From NCBI GenBank assembly GCA_030039695.1, contig JASHVB010000661.1:1-6444 (forward strand): 6,444 bases of DNA, given 5' to 3'. The notes beneath the pieces are model-generated. The model had not been told where the DNA came from. It was given only the letters and a program-made list of their open reading frames with translations, and searched no databases. Below are positions 1 to 5,507 of the stretch, in pieces. Positions within the stretch are counted from its first letter, which is position 1. Every line of letters starts with the position of its first letter. Made by a program: the position numbers and the translations under genes. This DNA comes from Acetobacteraceae bacterium (GTDB lineage: Bacteria; Pseudomonadota; Alphaproteobacteria; Acetobacterales; Acetobacteraceae).

Positions 1-78
1 TGCAGGCGGGGACGAACCAGCCGATAGCGACCGAGGAAGTTGCGGCCTGATCGCGCGGTCTCAGCCCGCCGTGCGTGA

Positions 79-416
79 TTATTCGTTTGGTGAGATCGCC
101 TCGACAATGACCCATTCGTCGCACAGCGGCTGTTCGAGAGTAAGCGGACAGTCCCACGGCCATTGAAACGGTGGCACGCCGCGGTTGACTGTGGCGACCT
201 GCCGCACCGCATAGTGATACGCTTCGGCCAGACGAATTCGCTGTCAGATGCTCGGCGCAAACCCGCCCAGACCGTTGACCTGGAACAGGGCGATCGCCAC
301 GCGCCATTGAATGAGCGCGGCGTTGTTGGGTAGGCCTGAGCAGCTGGACGAGGATTTGCTCGAGATAGCGCTCCACCGCGTGGGATTTCGTGCTGCTGTG
401 TTGCTCGACGTTCTGC
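79..416 (-). pseudogene. Decayed DUF29-family gene, C-terminal two thirds (remnant 1)
   Basis: Reading the minus strand from about 416 gives a helix-like stretch containing AVERYLEQILVQLLR. The frame then changes near 318-345. The second frame reads IQWRVAIALFQ, GFAPSI, an in-frame TGA (246-244), QRIRLAEAYHYAV, then WPWDCPLTLEQPLCDEW, ending at TAA (81-79). This matches my recollection of the DUF29 family (PF01724, function unknown): a 'LxxxLxHLLK' helix, a conserved W, 'FAPSMRQRIDL..LY' and a 'CPFTLDxLL' tail. The TGA replaces the Arg expected after SMR/SI, which fits a CGA-to-TGA change. The spacing between LLR and W is also shorter than in remnant 2, so a small deletion probably caused the frameshift. 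The N-terminal third is absent, and MFS sequence on the other strand begins where it should be. The gene is dead. The DUF29 assignment is from memory of family motifs, not a search. Confidence 0.6.
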
Positions 417-719
417 GTTGAAGGCGGCTTTTCCAACCTCGCGCCCTATACGGTGGAAAGCTACGGTGTAAATTTGGGCGCGCGATCGTCGGGACTCAGC
501 CAGACGGCCAACGGCGTGGGAAAAATCATCGACCCTTTGCGCCTTGCCCTGATCACCGGCACCAGCCATCTCGTCTCTCCGTCGCAAACCGAGTCGGCGG
601 TGTTCCCTGCCTCCTCGTTCCTCGCGTTCTGCATGGCTCTGGTAGGATTTTCATTCTTGTTCGTGGGCGTCGAGACACGCGGCAAGGCGATGGTACTGGA
701 CCACAGCAGAGCGCACTGA
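390..719 (+). pseudogene. C-terminal remnant of an MFS transporter
   Basis: The open frame starts at a GTG (390) but MFS-like sequence begins only around 411-417. It reads EGGFSNLAPYTVESYGV, then ARSSGLSQTANGVGKI, a hydrophobic stretch LALITGT, and a last membrane-helix candidate (about residues 75-94, rich in F, L, V) before VETRGKAM. This corresponds to the end of cytoplasmic loop 10-11 plus the last two helices of metabolite:H+ symporter-type MFS proteins, which are normally about 400-450 residues with 12 helices. Only about 100 residues remain, so it cannot form a transporter. Charged residues inside the helix after GVGKI (IIDPLR where small or hydrophobic residues are expected) also suggest relaxed selection. 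No ribosome binding site is evident at 390. The substrate cannot be inferred. A catabolic gene (M81 peptidase) lies downstream, so a former functional link is possible but unproven. Confidence 0.72.
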
Positions 720-722
720 CTC

Positions 723-795
723 TCATTGCAAGGAGCCCAGCGGCGATGCCATCCCTCGTTGGAGATTCCATCGGCACTCCGAGCGCGCAATGACG
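723..795. repeat. Dispersed intergenic repeat of the TCATTGC...GCAATGA type, copy 1
   Basis: The segment starts just after the MFS stop and is bounded by a perfect 7-bp inverted repeat, TCATTGC (723-729) and GCAATGA (787-793). The left end, running on with AAGGAGCCCAGCGGCGA, resembles the dispersed repeat seen between genes in many alphaproteobacteria (form recalled as TCATTGCGAGGAGC followed by GCAGCGACGAAGCAATCC), with a handful of mismatches. It is non-coding. A second, differently degraded copy lies near 5418-5467. Family membership is from memory, while the inverted ends are directly visible. Confidence 0.5.
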
Positions 796-871
796 CGCTT
801 CACGCGGATCGACTAATTCGTCCGGCCAGAGCCATTCCCGTGCGTGTAGCCATTTCCGCGGTGGTGCATTA

Positions 872-892
872 ACTTCATCAATCGATTGAAGT
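872..892. promoter_or_regulatory. Imperfect palindrome, candidate operator upstream of the M81 gene
   Basis: ACTTCA (872-877) and TGAAGT (887-892) form perfect inverted arms around a 9-base spacer that contains ATCGAT (881-886). If the extra TCA (878-880, a tandem copy of 875-877) is removed, the remaining 18 bases are a perfect palindrome. The 3' end lies 23 bases before the ATG of the M81 gene, a usual place for a repressor site. No promoter hexamers are convincing nearby, and no regulator gene is present in the window. Confidence 0.35.
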
Positions 893-915
893 CAGCCGTG
901 AGGTTTGGACCACCC

Positions 916-2424
916 ATGCGCCTCCTCCTCGCTACCCTCTCGCACGAGACGAACACCTTCTCTCCCGTCCCCACGCGCCTCGACCGCTTCTGCCGCGATG
1001 GCACGATGCTTCTTCAAGGCGAGGTCGCGATCGACTTCTACCGCGGCACCGGCACCTGCATGGGCGGCTACCTCGCGGTGGCGGAGGAGAACCACGCCGA
1101 CGTCGTCGTTCCCGTCGTCGCCAGCGCCCCGCCCAGCGGTCCGGTGGATGGCGACGCCTACGAAACGATCGCCAATCTCATCACCGACGCGGTGGAGCAA
1201 GGCGGCTTCGATGCGATCTGGCTCGATCTCCACGGCGCCATGGTCACCGACCGTTTCGACGACGGCGAAGGCGAATTGCTCCGTCGCATCCGTGCGATCG
1301 ATCCGCGCACGCCGCTCTGCGTGGCCTACGACATGCACGCCAATGTTTTCGACCCGATGGTGCGGCACGCGCAGATCATTACCGGATATCAGACCTATCC
1401 GCACATCGACCAGCGCCAGACCGCCGAGCGCAGCGCTCGCGCGCTGCTGCGGGTGATGCGCGGTCAGGCGGCGCCCACCGCCGCCTGGGGCAACACGCCG
1501 ATGCTACCGCACGTGATGGCGCAGGGCACGCACCAGTTCCCCAACAAGGATCTACAGGCACTTTGCGCCGCGTGGGAAACATCTGGTCGTGCGATCGCCG
1601 CCAGTCTGTTTGTCGGCTTCCCGCATGCCGACGTGGAGCAGGCCGGCCTTTCCGCCGTCGTAATCACGAATAACAACCCGTCGGACGCGCAAGTGATGGT
1701 GGATGAGCTCCTTTCGCGTGCCTGGAATGCGCGCCACGAATTCATGTTTCATATCGAGCCGCTGGAATCGTCCGTCCGCCGCGCCAAGCAGCTCGGCGCG
1801 CCCGGGCAGTTGCCCGTCGTGCTGCTGGACCACTACGACAACTGCGCCAGCGGGGGCACGATGGACACCACGGATACGCTGCGCGAGATCATTCGTCAGG
1901 ACCTTGAAGACGTGGTGTTCTTTGGCATCTACGATCCGGAAGCGGTGGAGCATGCGGTGGCCGCTGGCGTTGGCGCAACGGTAACCTTGTCGATCGGTGC
2001 CAAGCTGCCGATGCCGCAACTTCCCGTCGCCAGCACGCCGCTGACCGTGACCGGCACGGTGCAGACGATTTCCTCCGGCCGCTTCCGCCTGAGAGGCGGG
2101 CTGACGCCCGGCCTGCAGATCTACATGGGACGCACAGTCGTGCTCGACACCGGCAAGGTGCAGATTGTGCTGCTGTCGCGCCATATCGAACCGACGGCGC
2201 AGGAGATGCTGCAAGCGCTCGGCATCGATCCAGCGCGCAAGCAGTTCGTCGCGATCAAGAGCCGCGTGCACTGGCGCGCCGACCTGGGCAAGATCGCGCG
2301 CGATATCGTCGAATGCGCCGGCGTCGGCGTGTGCACGTCGGATTATAGCCAGCTCAGGTTCCGCAAGGTGCGGCGGCCGGTGTTCCCGCTCGATCAGGAT
2401 TTGAAATGGAATGCGCCGGCCTAG
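916..2424 (+). CDS. M81 family metallopeptidase (MlrC-like)
   Basis: The protein has 502 residues, the usual size for the family that includes MlrC, the enzyme that opens linear microcystin fragments. The N-terminal domain (DUF1485/M81, about residues 1-290) opens with LLATLSHETNTFSP (residues 4-17). It contains the family's Asp/His clusters: LDLHGAM (D104, H106), YDMHANV (D139, H141) and GYQTYPHID (H163). These probably include the metal ligands. The C-terminal MlrC domain carries LLDHYDNCASGGTMDTTD (303-320) and ends with SRVHWRADL and VRRPVFPLD. No signal peptide is seen, so it is probably cytoplasmic. I chose ATG 916 because homologues begin at MRLLLA; an in-frame TTG at 886 overlaps the upstream palindrome and adds a non-conserved tail. 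The nearest purine-rich site, GTGAGG at 898-903, is somewhat distant and weak. Most M81 members have no known substrate, so microcystin should not be assumed. Confidence 0.9.
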   Translation: MRLLLATLSHETNTFSPVPTRLDRFCRDGTMLLQGEVAIDFYRGTGTCMGGYLAVAEENHADVVVPVVASAPPSGPVDGDAYETIANLITDAVEQGGFDAIWLDLHGAMVTDRFDDGEGELLRRIRAIDPRTPLCVAYDMHANVFDPMVRHAQIITGYQTYPHIDQRQTAERSARALLRVMRGQAAPTAAWGNTPMLPHVMAQGTHQFPNKDLQALCAAWETSGRAIAASLFVGFPHADVEQAGLSAVVITNNNPSDAQVMVDELLSRAWNARHEFMFHIEPLESSVRRAKQLGAPGQLPVVLLDHYDNCASGGTMDTTDTLREIIRQDLEDVVFFGIYDPEAVEHAVAAGVGATVTLSIGAKLPMPQLPVASTPLTVTGTVQTISSGRFRLRGGLTPGLQIYMGRTVVLDTGKVQIVLLSRHIEPTAQEMLQALGIDPARKQFVAIKSRVHWRADLGKIARDIVECAGVGVCTSDYSQLRFRKVRRPVFPLDQDLKWNAPA

Positions 2425-2484
2425 GCGTAAGCTCTCAGACCTTCCGGTTCGTAGAAGAGGTCCGAAGTGTAACTGACATTCCTT

Positions 2485-2910
2485 CCGCCTGGCGTTCAGG
2501 AGCGGCCTGAGCGTGAACCTCGGGTTCGCCAAGCCAGCGGTTTTTATCATCGCGTCCTGGTCGGTCGATCAGTTCGATCACATCGCGATAGAGACGTGGC
2601 GGCTTGATTCTATGTCGCATCGACGGCAAAACCACTGCAGGACGTCTGTCCGGAATATGCTGAGCTCTGCCTGCCAGTGGTCAATCGACGTGCAGTCCGG
2701 CCGGCCGGGCCGCCTGAGCAGATGAACCAGCATCTGTCGCGAATGGCTGCTGAGGGCGTTCAGCTCGTAGATACCTGCGTCCTCGATCCCATCGACGGCA
2801 TGCTCCCGCTCGCGGATTTTCACCTGCTCGCCTCGCGCAAGCCCGCCCAGCGGGCCGACCTGACGCTCCGACCAGGCGAAGACGCCGCGGTCGCTAAGAT
2901 CGTCTGGCAT
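2485..2910 (-). pseudogene. Decayed DUF29-family gene with two frameshifts (remnant 2)
   Basis: From ATG 2910 on the minus strand the protein begins MPDDLSDRGVFAWSERQ, then LARGEQV, VDGIEDAGIYELNALS, RQMLVHLLR and SIDHWQAELSIFRTDVLQWF. This looks like the start and middle of a DUF29-family protein (PF01724, unknown function). At about 2625-2632 the frame slips: the bases TTTTGCCG stand where FAP would need one more base. The next frame continues PSMRHRIKPPRLYRDVIELID. A second slip near 2525-2545 moves to a third frame reading LANPRFTLRPLLNARR, which resembles the family's 'PFTLDxLL' ending. Joining the three pieces gives about 140 residues, near full family length. A purine-rich AAGGAG lies 9-14 bases upstream of the start. 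The gene is broken and convergent with the M81 gene. It explains most of the otherwise empty 2425-3068 stretch. Family assignment is from recalled motifs. Confidence 0.62.
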
Positions 2911-3068
2911 CCAGCAACGAGAGTCTCCTTGTGGTGCGTCTCTCAGCACGACGGCGCTTGCGATGCCGGCCGGAAGCTGCCTTAAGCACGCAAGCCGCTC
3001 CTGACCGCCAGAGGACACGCTCCACCGATGCGCAATATTGCACCGCCGCGACCCGCGGGAACCAGGCC

Positions 3069-4361
3069 ATGACCCATCCTCTCTCTGTCGCCCTCGCCGG
3101 CCTCGGCACCGTCGGCGGTGGCGTGCTGAAACTGCTGCGTGACAACGCCGACATCGTCGCGGCGCGCGCTGGCCGGCCCATCGCCGTCACTGCCGTTTCC
3201 GCCCGGGACCGCACCAAGGACCGGGGCGTCGCGGTATCCGGCCTGCGCTGGTATGACGACCCGGTGGCGCTTGCCGCCGATCCCGCTGTGGACGTCGTGG
3301 TGGAGCTGATCGGCGGTGCCGATGGTCCCGCCCGCTCGCTGGTGGAGGCCGCCATCGGCGCGGGCAAGCCGGTGGTGACCGCAAACAAGGCCATGCTGGC
3401 GGTGCACGGTGCAGCGCTCGCCGCCGCGGCGGAGGCGCGCAACGTCCCGCTTGCGTTCGAGGCCGCGGTAGCCGGCGGCATTCCCGCCATCAAGGCGCTG
3501 CGCGAGGGCCTGGCGGCCAACCACATCTCCCGCATCGCCGGCATTCTGAATGGCACCTGCAACTACATCCTGACGCAGATGCGCGAGCGCGGGCGCGAAT
3601 TCGCCGAAGTTCTGGCCGATGCACAGAAGCTCGGTTATGCCGAGGCCGATCCGAGCTTCGACATCGACGGGATCGACGCGGCCCACAAGCTCGCCATACT
3701 GGCGGCACTCGCCTTCGGCCGCCCGGTGGCGTTCGACGCGGTGCATGTGGAGGGCATCCGGCGGATCTCGGCGCTGGACGTCGCCTTCGCGGGCGAGCTC
3801 GGTTATCGCATCAAGTTGCTCGGCATCGCGCGACGGAACGACCGCGGCATCGAGGCGCGTGTGCATCCCTGCATGGTGCCCGCCGCGGCGCCTATCGCGC
3901 GCGTCGATGGCGTATTCAATGCGGTGGTGGCCGAGGGCGATTTCGTCGGCCGCGTGATGCTGGAGGGCCGGGGAGCGGGAGCAGGTCCGACCGCCTCAGC
4001 GGTGGTAGCGGACCTGATCGACCTGGCGCGCAGTCGCTTCACCCCGATGTGGGGCGCCGACGCGGCGGAGCTATCCAACGCGCCATCGCTGCCGATGAGT
4101 TTGCATGTCGGTCCGTATTATCTGCGGCTGATGGTGGTGGACCGGCCGGGCGTGATTGCCGATGTTACCGCGGTGCTGCGCGACCTTGGCGTGTCACTCG
4201 AATCGATGTTGCAGCACGGACGCGCGCCGGGCGAGGCGGTGCCGGTGGTGCTGGTGACGCACGAGACGCTGGAGAGTTCGATGCGCGAGGCGCTGAGACG
4301 GATCGAGGCGCTGGATGCGGTGCTGGAAACGCCGACAATGATCCGGATCGAGGCCGGGTAG
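3069..4361 (+). CDS. hom: Homoserine dehydrogenase
   Basis: This 430-residue protein has the normal length and layout of monofunctional homoserine dehydrogenase. The enzyme reduces L-aspartate 4-semialdehyde to homoserine with NAD(P)H, the branch point to threonine and methionine. The Rossmann dinucleotide site is GLGTVGGG from residue 11. TANKAM holds K107. The catalytic region shows E131 and AGGIP, then NGTCNYIL (161-168), and GYAEADPSFDIDGIDAAHK with E192, D203 and K207. The E-D-K spacing matches the yeast enzyme's E208, D219 and K223. A C-terminal ACT domain (about 350-430, starting YYLRLMVVDRPGVIADV) usually mediates threonine feedback. ATG 3069 is chosen because homology begins at residue 4; an in-frame GTG at 2931 adds 46 unconserved residues. 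The ribosome site is poor, with only GGGAA (3057-3061) recognisable. It stands 644 bp after the M81 gene and 143 bp before the aldolase gene, so it is probably its own transcription unit. Confidence 0.96.
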   Translation: MTHPLSVALAGLGTVGGGVLKLLRDNADIVAARAGRPIAVTAVSARDRTKDRGVAVSGLRWYDDPVALAADPAVDVVVELIGGADGPARSLVEAAIGAGKPVVTANKAMLAVHGAALAAAAEARNVPLAFEAAVAGGIPAIKALREGLAANHISRIAGILNGTCNYILTQMRERGREFAEVLADAQKLGYAEADPSFDIDGIDAAHKLAILAALAFGRPVAFDAVHVEGIRRISALDVAFAGELGYRIKLLGIARRNDRGIEARVHPCMVPAAAPIARVDGVFNAVVAEGDFVGRVMLEGRGAGAGPTASAVVADLIDLARSRFTPMWGADAAELSNAPSLPMSLHVGPYYLRLMVVDRPGVIADVTAVLRDLGVSLESMLQHGRAPGEAVPVVLVTHETLESSMREALRRIEALDAVLETPTMIRIEAG

Positions 4362-4396
4362 CGGCAGCTCTCCCGCGTGTGACGCGAGCGGTCGGA

Positions 4397-4427
4397 GCGC
4401 GCCTCGCGCGCGGAGTGTGGGCCCCAC
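4397..4427. other. Two adjacent GC-rich inverted repeats after hom
   Basis: GCGCGC (4397-4402) and GCGCGC (4406-4411) can pair around a CTC loop. Directly after, GTGGG (4417-4421) and CCCAC (4423-4427) form a second short inverted repeat. They lie 36-66 bases past the hom stop. There is no downstream T-run, so a classical intrinsic terminator is not supported, but an RNA structure ending or stabilising the hom transcript is possible. Confidence 0.25.
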
Positions 4428-4488
4428 CGCCGCCGCAGTCCGATTGACCCTGCGTCTCCCCCATGGCTTCCTTCGTCGCAAAATCAAC

Positions 4489-4500
4489 GGGGAGACAAGG
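4489..4500 (+). promoter_or_regulatory. Ribosome binding site of the aldolase gene
   Basis: The purine-rich run GGGGAGACAAGG ends four bases before ATG 4505; its GGGGAG part lies ten bases before it. This decides the start at 4505 over the in-frame ATG at 4463, which has no such site and adds 14 unconserved residues. Confidence 0.7.
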
Positions 4501-4504
4501 AAAC

Positions 4505-5329
4505 ATGCCGCTCGTCCACAATCAGACGAAGCGTCGGATGCAGGAGGGCGAAGTCGCGCTTGGCTTTGGCATTCACCACCTACGTACCGTTGCCGCCCCG
4601 GCACTTGCCGCCGCCAGCGGTCATCACTGGATTTTCCTGGACAACGAGCACGGCTCGTTTTCGGTGCACGAAATTGCCCAGCTCTGCATCGCTTCGCTTC
4701 CCGTGGGCGTGACGCCGATTGTGCGCGTCTGCGCCAGCGCGATAGACGAGGCGACGCGCGCGCTGGACAACGGCGCACAGGGCATCGTCATGCCGCATGT
4801 CGATACCGCGAAGGAAGCACGCCGCATAGCCGAGGCGTTCCATTATCCTCCAGCAGGCCGCCGAAGTTGGGGCGGCTCGCCCCCGATCTACGGTTATCAG
4901 CCTCCGGCGATGGCCGAGGCACAGAAGGCGATCAATGATGAAATCCTGACGGTGGTGATGCTGGAGAGTCCGGACGCGATCAGGAGCGCCGGCGACATTG
5001 CGGCAGTCGACGGCGTGGATGTGCTGCTGATCGGCACGTCGGATTTATCGTCGGAGCTCGGGATCGCTGGGCAGGTGGGCCATGCGAAGATCATCGAGGC
5101 GTACGAAACCGCGGGCGCAGCGTGCCGTAAGCACGGCAAGGTGCTTGGTATGGGCGGTGTCTACGACGAAGTCACTGCGGCGCGCTATGTCAGCATGGGC
5201 GCACGCTTTGTGCTGACCGGATCGGATCACAGCTACATGCTGATGGGTGCAGCACAGCGCGCCGCGTTCTTCAGCGGCCAGCCTCCCGCGCCGTCGGTCG
5301 AGGTGAAAAAGAGGAAGGGCAAAAAGTAG
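4505..5329 (+). CDS. HpcH/HpaI-family aldolase
   Basis: The 274-residue protein is a class II (metal-dependent) aldolase of the HpcH/HpaI/citrate-lyase beta family. These are TIM-barrel enzymes that split or join 2-oxo acids and aldehydes through a pyruvate enolate. Key sites match E. coli HpcH (H45, R70, E149, D175) with a constant shift: H49 in LDNEHGSFS, R74 in PIVRV, metal ligands E154 in VMLESPDAI and D180 in LIGTSDLSSELGI. GAQGIVMPHVDT (90-101) and PPAGRRSWGG (115-124) are further family signatures. Length is close to the usual 250-270. The end KKRKGKK is a basic tail outside the fold. No signal peptide is seen, so it is cytoplasmic. The exact substrate (4-hydroxy-2-oxoheptanedioate, 2-keto-3-deoxy-rhamnonate or another) cannot be fixed from sequence. 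Upstream is hom and downstream a hydantoinase-like gene after 174 bp; neither clarifies the pathway. Confidence 0.9.
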   Translation: MPLVHNQTKRRMQEGEVALGFGIHHLRTVAAPALAAASGHHWIFLDNEHGSFSVHEIAQLCIASLPVGVTPIVRVCASAIDEATRALDNGAQGIVMPHVDTAKEARRIAEAFHYPPAGRRSWGGSPPIYGYQPPAMAEAQKAINDEILTVVMLESPDAIRSAGDIAAVDGVDVLLIGTSDLSSELGIAGQVGHAKIIEAYETAGAACRKHGKVLGMGGVYDEVTAARYVSMGARFVLTGSDHSYMLMGAAQRAAFFSGQPPAPSVEVKKRKGKK

Positions 5330-5399
5330 CTAACTTTCGGGCTTCGCGGGGTTGAGCTGCGAATCCGATGGCGCGAGGCCGGCGATACGTGGTGGGCCT

Positions 5400-5467
5400 C
5401 CTGCAACCGGCGCGAAACAATCCATTGCGAACCCGCGGGGGATTGCGTCGCTCGGCCCGCAATGACA
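5400..5467. repeat. Dispersed intergenic repeat, copy 2
   Basis: The segment contains CATTGCG (5423-5429) and its exact inverse CGCAATG (5458-5464), plus CAATCC (5418-5423) and its inverse GGATTG (5440-5445). Read on the minus strand it begins TGTCATTGCGGGCCGAGCG and then ACGCAATCC, again like the common alphaproteobacterial intergenic repeat related to copy 1 at 723-795. A minus-strand reading of the region gives peptides such as SLRAERRNP and MDCFAPVAGG, typical spurious translations of this repeat class. Adjacent sequence back to about 5335 may belong to the same element. No terminator hairpin with a T-run follows the aldolase gene. Confidence 0.55.
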
Positions 5468-5477
5468 TGGGGATACC

Positions 5478-5507
5478 ATGCCCCAGCCTCGGACACTCGC
5501 CCTGTGA
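5478..5507 (+). CDS. Nine-codon mini-ORF overlapping the hydantoinase start
   Basis: ATG 5478 opens a nine-codon frame, MPQPRTLAL, whose TGA (5505-5507) overlaps the next gene's GTG start (5504-5506) in the sequence GTGA. GGGG (5469-5472) lies five bases before this ATG, a better ribosome site than any before GTG 5504. It could be a translated leader coupling initiation to the downstream gene. It could also be the true start of the downstream protein, disrupted by a one-base frameshift or sequence error, since MPQPRTLA resembles the VTQPTRLAVD start. It may be chance. Confidence 0.3.
   Translation: MPQPRTLAL

Noticed and set aside
3..50. Open frame ending QPIATEEVAA then TGA, possibly the tail of a gene entering from the left edge
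   Set aside because: Only 15 residues are visible, with no recognisable motif; another frame is also open here, so it cannot be called.
886..915. Upstream TTG start for the M81 gene
   Set aside because: It adds ten non-conserved residues and sits inside the palindrome; ATG 916 matches the family's usual start.
1552..2550. 332-codon open frame antisense to the M81 gene
   Set aside because: It is a shadow of the GC-rich M81 gene: low complexity, rich in R, A, H and D. Only its first ~20 codons matter, as the third-frame end of the DUF29 remnant.
2677..2985. 102-codon plus-strand open frame in the M81-hom gap
   Set aside because: It is antisense to the better supported DUF29 remnant, has no ribosome site and no recognisable domain.
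3032..3041. Perfect 10-bp palindrome GCAATATTGC upstream of hom
   Set aside because: It is short enough to be chance. It might overlap a -10-like CAATAT, but no matching -35 is convincing.
2931..3068. 46-residue N-terminal extension of homoserine dehydrogenase from GTG 2931
   Set aside because: It is Arg/Ala-rich and unlike the family; homology begins right after ATG 3069.
2982..3866. 294-codon open frame antisense to hom
   Set aside because: It mirrors a strongly supported homoserine dehydrogenase and has composition-driven sequence without motifs.
4444..4472. TTGACC resembling a -35 box before the aldolase gene
   Set aside because: No acceptable -10 hexamer occurs 16-18 bases downstream.
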